DNA of 64,000 bases, from positions 17,732,001 to 17,796,000 of the forward strand of contig JBANAY010000003.1 of assembly GCA_037952775.1 (NCBI GenBank). Direction: 5' to 3'. This stretch comes from Clonostachys chloroleuca (Eukaryota > Ascomycota > Sordariomycetes > Hypocreales > Bionectriaceae). The notes beneath the pieces were generated by a model. That model saw nothing but the letters and a program-made list of their open reading frames with translations. It had not been told where the DNA came from and did not search any database. The position numbers and the translations under genes are program-made. Below are positions 35,052 through 46,227 of the stretch, piece by piece (position 1 is the first letter of the stretch; each line of letters begins with the position of its first letter).

Positions 35052-36827
35052 TGTGGAGGATGTGGAGAGGGTGATGATGAAGAATTGAAGGCGCAAAAGG
35101 GAAAAAACTTGGAGAGAAGATATTTAGATTTAGCGGATGAAGAATCGGTGGTGTGAAAGTTAGACCAGTGGCCGGTGCCGGGGCCCTGATTTTTCCATGC
35201 TTCACACCTACTTTGGGCTCCGACAACGGCCGCACCTACGGCGTCAAGCGCAGGAGGCGTAAGCAACTACCTCGACCCCCGAAATGCGGCCAACTGCTGG
35301 CACCACTCGTCGATGTGACTCTTGCTTCCCAGGGCCCTTCATTTTAGGTGCATGGGAAGTGCGGATGCCTCATGCGAGAGACGGCCAGATGTTTCTACCG
35401 TCTGCCACGCAGAGGGTAAGACTCTGATCAAATCATAGCCTACACCCAAGCGCACAGGACTGCGGGGAAGTGACCTCGCGTTACGGTTGGGGGGGGTAGC
35501 GGCCAACGAATAGAACAGAGTTTGGATGCGACCAGGAACTCAAAAGAAGTGAAGCCACAAAGGGCAGTCTCTGTGGCCGTTTGATGCTCCTCAACGCTCT
35601 TCCATGCCCTCGAATACACTCAGTACAGCTGGACAGGAAGCACCCTCACCGGTTGATTTCGTTCCTGGCTGCAATATGCACAACCTGCATCCTAAGCTTA
35701 GGGAGCCACCGTAGTGTACCTTAGCCTGCTCTCCGGTCCACGGAGAGCCAGAGCCCAGCCCACTGTGACTCCAATTGGAAGCACAGGCCACCTGCAAAGC
35801 ACAGCTTCATCAATATGGGGGCACCACACGGCGAGCACGCATTACTGGACGGGCACCACTCAGTGACCGCGGGGCTAGATACCGTAATGGCTTACACTGG
35901 CCGGCCAGCTCCAAGAATAAGACGAGTCGTGTGCACCCGTGTTTGGAAAACCGTGCATATCAAGAGCGCTATTGGCAATGCCGACCGCCATACCGCTGAA
36001 ACATCATGCAGGCGAGGCAGGTTAGCAGTCCTTTGACCCATGCATTTTGATGATCGACCTGAACCCGGTTGCACGTAATTGCCGTGCCAAAGGGATCCCG
36101 ACTTCCGCCTTTTTGCGAGAGCTACCCTATAGCATACTGTTAATCTGCATGGACACTGCCAATGTTGATTAATATTGCAAGTTTGCTTTGTAAATCTCGA
36201 GATCTCTTGAAATAATTGAAATTATGTCCCAGTGAATCCGAAATAGGAGATATTTCATCTGCTCGTTCGGCATAACCGTTTTCGAGAGGATCAATGGTGA
36301 TCATTGGTGGAATTTTCCGAGTATCAACAGCTATGTTATTCACGACAGACTCCAAAATGGGTTAAACATCATACAAACGGAGCACCTTGCGAAACTACCA
36401 ACAGGTGAATGGGTTCCTACCATGCACTTAGATCAAGCATCACATAACCCCCGAAAACCGGACAGTCGGTCCCAGCAAACAGCTCCAAGATATGCGTCTC
36501 CGATTTTGCAGCCCAATCGGCCCAAGATGGTAGTCTGTTGCAAATATATCAAACTATTCTAGCCACCCCTCTCGCCCCCCTCTTGCTGTAGGTGAAAAGA
36601 CCGCCGAAGATATGTAAGTATAAAGAAGAAAAAAGACTAGACGCCGGAGAAAAAAATGCTCTCCCGCCCCTCTATGGTGTATGTATTTCGTGAAATCGTT
36701 TGTCACCGCCCTCGCGCCGAGCGCCCGCCTGGGAAACTTTTTACAATCCTTGATTCTCTCGGGCCTGTCCTCGTGCCTGGCGAAATGGCATCTTGCCAGT
36801 TCAGTCAAGGCTGTTTTTGCCTGGGTG
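35052..36827. other. Promoter region of ILV5 and intergenic sequence
   Basis: 1.8 kb between ILV5 and UBC12. TGACTCT at 35316-35322 and TGACTCC at 35766 are near-matches to the general-control element. An AT-rich patch covers about 36120-36400, with a 71-residue minus frame that lacks an ATG start. No gene is supported. Confidence 0.55.
35316..35322 (+). promoter_or_regulatory. Near-consensus CPC1/Gcn4 site TGACTCT upstream of ILV5
   Basis: The core TGACTC with one deviation from TGACTCA, about 265 bp before the ILV5 ATG. It is weaker than the perfect sites of the two neighbouring amino-acid genes. Confidence 0.3.
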
Positions 36828-37614
36828 CTACTTCAGTACGCGGTCGTAGGATTCGCCCTTAACGGTACCACCGCCCATTGCCGTTCGCACGTTGCGCTTG
36901 AAGCCTTCTCGGTTGTTCCTCAGATCCTCGGCAGCCTCCTTGTTCAGCGGGTCGGACGCGTTCGGCTCCAGGAATAAAAACTGCACGCCTGATGTTAGCA
37001 CGGAATGTAATGGACACCCCGTCTGGAATGTACTGGCGGGGAGATATAAAGAAGAGGGGCGGCATACTTGTAAGCCCACGATGACGGCATTCAGGTTCAG
37101 CACGGGCTTCCAGTCCTCTCGCAGGATATTCAGGCAGACCTTGCCCCCCACGTCGATATTAGGGTGGTAGATCTTTTCTCGGCAGCGGACCTTGGGCGGA
37201 TCGTGAGGAAAGTTCTGGTTAATGTTGAAATCGAAAGTGAATTTGGCCTGGCGGTACATGCCCTCGTCGGGTTCGATGGTCAGCACGAAGTTGAGGATGT
37301 CGTCGGGTTCGGGAAAGTCAGTAGACATCGTCGAGCCGAGAGAAAGCTCCGACAGATCTAAGGAGACGAGCAAAACAGAAGTCAGCATCGGTCAAGAGTC
37401 CGTATATTCACCCTTGGGTGCCACACAATAGGCAATGCTTACCCTTCTGTACTCGCAGCTGGGCTGCTGTGACCTTCTTCTTCTTTCCGCCGGCTGCCTG
37501 GCCCTCAGCATTCTCGGCCTCCTTTTGCTCTTTTTTCTATCGGTGCACGTCAGCAAACCGCACATTTCCCACGATCCGAGGGGGCTCAGGTACCATCGAC
37601 CATATTTTCAACAT
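36828..37614 (-). CDS. UBC12: NEDD8-conjugating enzyme E2 (UBC12)
   Basis: E2 enzyme that passes NEDD8/Rub1 to cullins, activating SCF-type ubiquitin ligases. Four exons: 37594-37614, 37443-37536, 37068-37357 and 36828-36980; introns of 57, 85 and 87 bp; 185 residues. The first 21-nt exon encodes MLKIWSM. This short hydrophobic N-terminus, followed by a Lys-rich tail (GGKKKKVTAAQLRVQK), is the UBC12 feature that docks on the NEDD8 E1 and is absent from ordinary ubiquitin E2s. The UBC fold runs from about residue 39. The catalytic Cys is C113 in HPNIDVGGKVCLNIL, followed by REDWKPVL. The C-terminal EPNASDPLNKEAAEDL also matches UBC12. All exon joints are in phase with no frame defects. The chitin synthase gene follows upstream on the same strand. 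Confidence 0.95.
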
Positions 37615-38277
37615 GGTGGTAGCGGGGTGCCACGAGGGGCTAAATGAGTTTGGTTGGGCTGTATTGGGTCAAGGGAAGACAAGATTTGAAGAGGTTCGAA
37701 GGCCAGTATAAGTACAAAACAGCAAAGACGGTGTCAAGAAAAGTTGCGCAGCGCGATGGACACCTTCAGCTACCGTCAACAAGAGTACTTATGGGTTGAT
37801 GACGGGTAGATAAATGCAGTCATCACACGATTGCCTCATATATTGGAGGAAGCCTGGTAAGGCTACAGCGGCTAGAGATAAGATAACGAGCCCCTAACAC
37901 CGACATTTATCCGCCTTAATCAGTCGCAGGAGGTTGCAATCATATTTTTCCAACCAACGTTACAATTCACAATATTCCATGTCATGCATGATTATTCAAC
38001 CGCTCATGAGTAAATTTTATGTTAATACTTGAGTATATAGATTTGATGCTTTGGTGAAGCACCCGAATTGCCTTTTCATGATATGCCTTCGACGAGCTCC
38101 ATCCTCCCCAATCTTTTTAAATACCTTACATTCAATACTTCAACAAGGAATGTTACATAAATATCAATGAAAGACGAAACGAAACACCACTATATGAGAT
38201 ATCCTGTTCTTTATATCCATCACGTCCGCCATGAACTTGGCCGCTGCCAGGGAATTCGCTAAAACCAAAAACGGGCT
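37615..38277. other. Intergenic region between UBC12 and chitin synthase
   Basis: 663 bp holding the UBC12 promoter and the AT-rich 3' flank of the chitin synthase. No further gene is seen. Confidence 0.7.
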
Positions 38278-41136
38278 TTACCTTCTGGCGAAGCAGCACA
38301 TGAGACCTGTCTTGCCCAAGAACCAGAGGAAACCGAAGAAACGGACCAGTGAAAGGACGGCAGTGGCGTAAAGCAAAAGCTGGAAGAACCTCATAGTACG
38401 GAATTGCGAATCGCCCTGTGAAAAGCATGTTAGCGGAAATAGTGATGCCGAGTGCAAAGGGGAAACTTACAGCAACACCAAAGTTATTAAAGGAGTCAGC
38501 CTGAAGAGCGACAATGAGGAGAATGTTCATGAATAGCCAGGTCACGACCAGGCCAGTACGGAAAGACTTGTAACCATCCTCGGGATCGGCCTTCTCAATC
38601 TCTTCCTGTTCCTTGAACGGAGCAAGGGCACGACGGACAGTTTGCTCAAACTGGCTGTCAATATCCTCTTGCTCCTTTTCAATTTCTTCGACAACTGTCT
38701 CGTTCTTGTCTCCCTTCTTAATGTTGGCTGATGGCAAAGCTTCAGTCTTGTCGGAACCCTTGGTACCCCAAGAAACATCGTGCCAGTTGTTGAAAGCGTA
38801 AACCATGAGAATATTGATGTAGGTGGACATGAGAAGCATGTACTGGGGCCACGAGTGGAACATATGCCAGGGGTCGAGGTACATGAACGAGGCCAAGAAG
38901 TTGAGACCGTAGATGGTGACAAGGGCAATGACGATAACACCACCAGCGTCAGCTCCGGTGAAGAAACTGCGAACAAAATCTTCACTAGAGGCGAAGCTGA
39001 CTTGCTGCGACAATGACTTCTTATCAAAGGCACGGACAACGAGATAGACTGACAAGCAGATGATGTAGAGCTGAACCATGGCGAAGATCATGAATGAGGC
39101 GATGTATGTGAACTTGGAACCCTTGGGACGGTTACCCAGAGCAAGAATGAACTGCAGAACCACGAACGCCACATAGAGATACTGAAGGATCGTGTTCACA
39201 ATTGGAGTAGCAGTGTCGCCGAAGGGCCAGGCGTGAGCACCCGTGACGATATCGGGAACACCGACCAGGTTCATGATTACAACTGTTGTGAGATAGTAAG
39301 ATCCGAGGGAAAACCAGGTGAAGATGACGTTGAGGATTTGATAGATGAGCTGAATGTGGAGGAAAATCATCCGAATGATGTTGTGACCACTCTTGTACAT
39401 TCGGCCGAAGTGCATCAAGGCGTAGAGGGTAGCAGCAAACGAACCGTTCAACCATCTTCGACGTTGACTGATAAACTCAGCAGCACCTTCAGGCACATCG
39501 GTTTCACCCTTAGCAGCCTTGATATAAGACAGATGCCATTTCTGGCCGGCCTTTGCCACAAGCTCAAAACACAGAATACGATCTTCGGCCAAGAACATAT
39601 TCTTCTTGAAGATGTTCATGCCATCAATACCCTTCTTACCAAGTTGGGCAGAAAGAGTATGGTCACCGTGGAAGTATTGTTCCAGCGGGCGGCCCATAAT
39701 AGCTCTGAAACGGTAGGCCGAGAAAGCACCAGGCAACACACTGACGTATCCAAAAGAACTCTCGAGGGGCTTATCCAAAATGTTGGAAATCTTGTACTCA
39801 AAGTTCTGGACAGCGACAAGAGGGTTGAAGAGCTTCTTGCCACCCTTGCCCAACATGGCGTGAATTTCACCGCAAGCACCTCCAAGATCCTTGTCGTTAT
39901 AGAAACCTTCCCATAGAGCCAGAAGAGAGCGAGGGCTGGGCTTGGTACCAGCGTCAAGAAGAATACACACTTCAGGGTTCAGCATTCGGCCGAAGGCATT
40001 GAAGAGCCAACGGTGAGAGTTGATCTTCTTGGTGTTCTTTTGCTTCAAGCAGAAGATCATCTGGACGGGTGGGAGTGTCTGGGGACCATCATCGACAGGT
40101 CGAATAAGCTGTTGGCTGGGTGTGACGGACAGCTGGGTAGTATACTCAAAAATGTGAGCGACGGTCTCCTTGCCGTCGACATCCTTCTTGACAACACCAT
40201 CCTGGTAGATACCAACAGTAGCCAGAACATCAAGAGTATTCTTATCAGCCTTCTCGATACCGTCGAAGACAAGACAGACAACAATCTTCTGCCAAGCAGG
40301 TCCACCCTTATTCCAGAAAGTGGACTTCTTGAGGTTCACAATGTCGCGGATGTTCTGCATCACACTATGAAGAGTTCTTGCGAGCAAGACCTTATCTTCG
40401 TTGTAGTATGTGATGGCAATCAGAAGCTCAGTGTGTCTGTTGTACATACGAGTACGCAAATCGTAACCATTCTTGAGTGTGAACTCGTTGGGGTCACAAG
40501 TGGCAGCGGTATATCGCATCTTGGAGAATTCCTCAGAGCCAGCCTCTCCATCGCGGTATCGTGGTTGCGCCGCATTTTTGATGGCGCTGGGGACAGGATA
40601 GTCGATGCTCAGAACGGAGCCCTGAACAAGCTTGATCTTACGGGTGTTGAAACGCTTCAAGCCACCGCTACGCGAGCCAGAACTGAGCTGCTGCTGCTGC
40701 TGACGCTGCAGCCAGTTGTCCTCCTCGTCCTCGAATGTGGAGGCGGGACGATGAATGTCGTGGCCGGGATTTGCGTATTGACCGTAGCCTGGGTCAGGGA
40801 AGCCGCCGGTTGTGCCAGGAGGTGCGTTCGAAGCACCAGGAGCATACGACTCGGTGAGACTGTAAGCAGAGACTGGGCGATCTGGAGGGGTGGTGGCGCC
40901 AAGTCTATCGTGCTCGTAACCCCCTCCCATGCGAGGGTCATTCAGAAGATGGCGGCCGGCCTCTTCGTCATGTTCTTGCTGGGGAAGATGGTACTGTGGG
41001 CAAAGAAGGTTAGGGCAAGCTGCGAATCGTGGATGGATAGCTTCATTTCGCCGCTACTCACGCTGCTGCCAGCTGGGAGATCCTGCATTGGGTGTCCTCC
41101 GTATTCATGGCCGCGGCCCTGGCCATTGTACGCCAT
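38278..41136 (-). CDS. Class III chitin synthase
   Basis: Processive family 2 glycosyltransferase polymerising UDP-GlcNAc into chitin at hyphal tips and septa, in the plasma membrane. Three exons: 41062-41136, 38471-40993 and 38278-38415; introns of 68 and 55 bp; 911 residues. The N-terminus ([14 protein letters not shown], then [15 protein letters not shown]) matches class III enzymes of the Neurospora chs-1/Aspergillus chsB group. Catalytic motifs include [11 protein letters not shown] near residue 495 and the processivity motif QRRRW at 535-539. At least six membrane segments follow from about residue 550, with an acidic cytoplasmic loop. The last exon gives the conserved terminus [20 protein letters not shown]; reading through the intron would lose it. 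Class III genes are specific to filamentous fungi. Long antisense frames here are mirror images of its codon bias. Confidence 0.96.
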
Positions 41137-44100
41137 GATTAGTGATGTGTCCCGTTCGGAGTGCTGTATTTGCTGTGTGTCGTCAACTGGGTATTAGGAT
41201 GTGGAATACAATCTGCTCCTATCGTGGTTGGGAGAAAAAAAGGAGTGAGCGAGTGGGAGGGTGCTGTGTGGAGAGCCCCGAAAAGCTGAAACAAAGACAA
41301 GCAACGCGTGCACCGAGGCTCCAGCCTCAACTTAGCGGCGACGTGAAGATGTCGTGGAAGAAGGGGAATGGCAGCAGATCTGGAGATCCAGAATCGATGG
41401 TGGAAGCACGAAAAAGGATGGATGGGAGGATGATTTACTTTTGAGGGCCTGAAATTTAGCAACTGCTCCGTTTCAGCAGAACGGGGTCTGCGATTCAAGG
41501 AATAGGGGACTGGGCTGCTGGGGCCACACGACGGCCACCCACGCTAAATTGCAGCTGAGCCCCCTAGATGATTGGTGTGCTCGGCATGTGTGATGTACCA
41601 ATGTATTAAGCTGACAATGCTCACCGCGTAGAACCTGGTATGCAGTCCCCAGGCCGACCTCCAGCTCACCAGCTGAGCCACTCGCACAGCAACTAGTGGT
41701 AGACAGCCTCCAGCCTCTTTTCCTCCCTTCGCCCCAAGCGGGGGAGATCAGCAATAGCTCTCTCTTGATCTCGACCGTCTGTGAAGGCAATTGGCCACCC
41801 TATGGTGCATACCAACCCCATTCTGCCTTGCCCCGTCCGTGGATGTAGGCCGGGAGCCATCTCGAATTCATGCTGGCGGCAGAGTTCACGCAGTGTGCCG
41901 CCTCGCAAGCTCAAGAGCCGGCGAGGACTGGCAGGCAAAGATATGGAAGCGACAACGACACACATGACGAATGGCCTCTATCGTACGTACGTACGCTTGG
42001 CCCACCCGATTCGCAATTGCAAGAGGACATGGTCTGGCGCCTTACCGACTGCTGGAAATGGGCACAAAAACCAGCTGGGTCGAATATCAGAGCAAGTCCC
42101 ACAGCAAGCTGACGGAACCATTCGCGAAGCATTCACAACTAGGCTCTTCGAGTGACTTGAGATGTCGTGCCTGCACATGTTTAGACCCTCTAGTTGGCTG
42201 GGAAATCAAGGGGTAACAGATACATATTCTCATACGCTGATCTGGTCGGGAATTGAAGTATCGATGACGATCTGCGTTACGAGATGCACCACCACGTAGA
42301 GGTGCAGTCCAATGTCGCGGTGTGCTGCTGCTAAATAACTGGGCCGATTTACCCAGCTGGCAGCCCAGGCCCCTCTCCAATATGTACGCACTCCATCCAT
42401 GTGCTGACTGTCAGACTGCGCGATCCACACCAGGTATTGATACTACGTAGCACTACCAATCTTGACTGGGCACTGGGAGGGGCTAGTGGTTCAAAAATAG
42501 CAACCGTGTCAGTCGGATCTGGAGAGTTACGGCTTGTGTTTCGTGAGCGGAGGCGCCAGTGACTAGAATAGCCACTACAGGCAAGAGTCCAGCCCCCAGC
42601 GCAGCACTACTGAGGTACTTCTCGTAACTCATATCCTTGCCTGCGCCTCCTTTTCGCGAGCTAAGTTCCACGGTCAGCCATTGTTTTAATTTGAGGATTG
42701 TGTATTTGCCTCATCTTCAATTCTCTGCCCTATGCCATGCTTAGCCACTTGTTTGTCTTTGTTTTTGTAAAGAGCAGCCCGAGATAGTATGAAATGTACA
42801 TTAGGGACGAGGCGCACCATCAACCCAAGCAGAAAAACTATATAGGAGTACACATTCCCATCCATCGCATGTCACAATTGCATCGCCACATCGGGGACAG
42901 CGAGTTCTACGGGTCTTCCTTGACTTTTCCCTCGGGCTTCCTTAGCCTATGGCCTGGTCTGATCTGTAATTGGAAAAGACTTGACGATCCTCTGTCTAGT
43001 GACAACCTCAATATCGTATTTGTTATCCACCGATGATAATTTGACGAGATGCTGTATGTTTCACAACATGGAGAATTACATAGGCGCCAACGAGACGAAG
43101 TAGGTTCGTGCATGTTACCAGGACTCCTGACATGACCTCGGCTGCGAGCATCATCTTGAAGAACAACTGTATCAACCTCTAGAGCAGCATCCGATGCTTG
43201 CTATTGCTTGGTGGTGAATTATTACCGAATCATTTATCTCCCTCTGGATGAATGAGTCAACTAACTCCCACTGGAAGGGTACCGATTCAACCAAGCAACC
43301 ATAAGCATCAGATCCTGCTCCAAAGGTTGGTGATGAGTTTTCATTTAGGGGTTATAATTGTCAAAACCTCCCAAATATGCTGGTACAACATCGGCTGCAT
43401 ATTGTTATATGAAGGGATATATTGAAAAGGAAGTCCTTTATGCCACCGCTGGTTGGCTACGAGATGGCCTGATATAGCGCGTCGCCAACATGAATACAGA
43501 GGCCACTCTAACGTGGGCTTAAGAACAGTTATGGGCGGGCGGAGAGGGGTGGGGCCAACCCATCCTGGGGGTAAGCATGAATATTGCTTACCTAACCGCG
43601 TCGGACGGGACTGGATTGAGATGTTCCACGGACAGCGCCACCCAAGATAATTTCGCTCTTGAACGGCAAAACAGAAAAGTGACCAGTCGCAATGTGATTC
43701 GCTGCAGGCCCAAATTATCACAGTGCAACTCCCCCTACACCATTGAGGATGGAACTGCTACGCCCCGCAAGGTCCTACCATGAAAGGTAGGTACTCGGGT
43801 GGGAGGGTGAGGATGCATGCTTATACGCCATTTGACCCATGCTGGGCTGCTGACCAACGGATGAGAGGGCTCTTCCGACCACAATGCAGAGACTGAGTCT
43901 GTCCAAGAAATCTGTCAAAGTGTGGACGCTGCGCCGCCAGAGGCTCTGTGCTCTCGACCTACCTAACTCTACGACGACGATGGCCGCTCGTGTTGTCTAG
44001 GCATGGTGAGCTCCACCCGTCAGTGGGAGGATTTCTGCAAGAAAAGGGGTGGAATCAAAGACAGTGCGAGTATTAGTGTACCGTCTCCAACCTGCATCAG

Positions 44101-44896
44101 GGGGTCAATGCCACGCACATCTGCAGGCCCTGTGTGGCCCCTGGGGTTTGGAACAATGGGGCTCGTTGCAATGCTGCCCCCTCAGTGGTCGCCTAGCGTT
44201 GGCTTTCAGGCCGTGTTGGATGGCCCTGCAGCACTGTATGGGGCTTGGCATCCGTTGAGATTGTTTCGCTAGAGCCGAACGGTACTTAGTGGCCAAATCC
44301 CCTGGTCCTATTGTGCTCCATCGGCTGTGAGATCAGGCTCCCCTTCGCTCCCATTTCTCTCCCGCCCACCACCAGCTTTATTGGGCCTGGCTGTTCCTGT
44401 CTTCCTGCGTGTGCGTGCGTGCGTGCGTGTGTAAGTTGGTCCAGTCTCGATTTTTGGTGCCTCGCCACCGTTGCCTCCTCTCACACCTCGACTCGCCCTT
44501 CTCCATCTCCACCAGTTTCGCAGACGATCCCAACCGCTCTTCTTCTGCATCAGCCGCCCGACGTCGTCTGCGCTCGTAATCCTTGATATCGGGCACTGTC
44601 GATGATGTCTCCGTCCTTCATGGTTTAAGCAGCCTCCAATTTATCGTCCGAGCTCGTCTCTGAATCCACTCGTTCTCGCAACCAAGTCTCATTTACTTTT
44701 GATATTCATTCCGCCTTGCCAACACCAGCAAATCCGCCGATCCCGATCATCAATCGTTGGGAATCCCTTCAACCTTACCACAACTGGATAAACAACACAT
44801 AGTCTCTCATTGGCATTCGTTCAACGCCTAGCCATCTATCGACAACCACTCGCGACTTCTATTCCTATTCAAAACGGAAATACGCCTCACGCCGCC
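41137..44896. other. Divergent region between chitin synthase and OPY2
   Basis: A 3.8-kb region holding both promoters. Exact ACCTACCT-type motifs occur near 43786 and 43958, CGTA repeats near 41984, and a TGCG microsatellite at about 44406-44430. The last 500 bp before OPY2 are pyrimidine-rich, like a long 5' leader, and include a possible GTAAGT donor at 44431. No open frame with coding character was found. Confidence 0.55.
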
Positions 44897-46227
44897 ATGA
44901 TGATTGACTCGCCCTTCGTCTATGCCAGGACGTTGGAGGAGTACCACGAAAGTAGGTCCTTCGTCGAATAATTTATTCCCCGTTCATCCTAACATGGTAT
45001 CTAGTTGTCGCGTTGCTTCCCCGAGGGGATACCGGATGCTACAAATACGAAACCGGCACCAACCTCGAGTGTCCCAAATGCGAGAGTAACCAGAAATGCC
45101 AATACCAAATTGCGACTGATTGCTCCTCAGCTAGTGTAGCAGTATGCGTTGACTCGGGGACAACTACCACAACTTCCTCTGGTCCCAATACGGGCGCCAT
45201 TGCCGGTGGTGTTGTGGGCGGCGTCGCCTTTATTGCTCTTCTAACATATCTCGCGTGGAGATTCTTGATCAAACCTAGAAGGGCCGAGAGTTCGATGATG
45301 TCGACATACGATGTGGGAGTGAACCCTTCACAAGACTCGGAGAAGGACGGTGCATCCCGATTAACTCGCCGCTCGTCAACACATACCGTTCATTCCATTG
45401 CCTCCACCGTCCTCACCCGAGCCTCCAACATTATTCAAATCGCCTATATTCCAGGAGTCACAAACCGCGCCAATCCATCCTCCGGAGGAAGCCTTGTACC
45501 TCCAGTCCCGCCGATTCCAGCTCAACACACTGGTGGAACCAGAGACTCGTCAAACGAAGATCAGCACTTCTTTATGCCAGGAGACCTCCGAGACTCGACC
45601 TACTCTGGCCTTTCTGGATACTCTGACCGCGCATCGTATGCGACACACGCTTCATATGCGCCCCGTTCGAGCATCGCGTCAACCATCTACGGCAAGCAGG
45701 CACAAGTTATGGCTCCGGGTCAGACCGGCATGCGGGTGAAGCCTTCGATCGTCAGTGTAAAGGGCGCCAACGGAACCCCAGATATTACACCGCCTCCTGT
45801 ACCGCACATCAACTTCGGCAAATTTGGAAACCGGCCCGAGAGCACAGCCAGTGCCTTTAGTGTCGGCTCAACCTTCCTCAACACCGCAACTGTGCAAGCC
45901 CGCGCTCAGGTCGTCAAGGTTGGGGGCGGATTGAAGACTGTTGATATTGGCTCAAAGTCTGATGCTAGCTCCAGCAAGTCTGCGGCCACCAGTGTATCCC
46001 AGTTGGACACGCCTGCCACTCTCGGTGCAATGACGATGATGCCGAACGTTTCAGCTCCTTCCATCACTGTCACCTCTGACCAAGGCCCTTTCTCAGACCC
46101 TCCCCATACGCCAACCGCTTCCCTTCGCCCAGTAGCAGAGGCTGAGTTGGAAGGCGACAACGTGATGAGGCCGCAAACGCGAGAACGGGCAACAAGCCCT
46201 TTCGGGGATGAACATGCAACCAAATAA
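44897..46227 (+). CDS. OPY2: Opy2-type single-pass membrane anchor protein
   Basis: Plasma-membrane anchor which in yeast recruits Ste50 and so links osmosensors and filamentation signalling to the Ste11 MAPK module. Two exons, 44897-44951 and 45005-46227, with a 53-bp GTAGGT...CTAG intron; 425 residues. The extracellular N-terminus carries six Cys (30, 41, 44, 50, 58, 66; CPKC, QKC and AVCV) as in the Opy2 N-terminal domain. A Thr/Ser stretch precedes one membrane segment (GAIAGGVVGGVAFIALLTYL, about 82-104), then a basic stop-transfer KPRR. The cytoplasmic part has the conserved motif SIASTVLTRASNIIQIAYIP near residue 150, then Ser/Pro-rich and probably disordered sequence. No cleavable signal peptide is evident, which is usual for this family. 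The ATG has a strong context (GCCGCCATGA). Confidence 0.85.

Noticed and set aside
40013..41197. 394-residue plus-strand open frame
   Set aside because: Antisense shadow of the chitin synthase coding exon; no domain resemblance.
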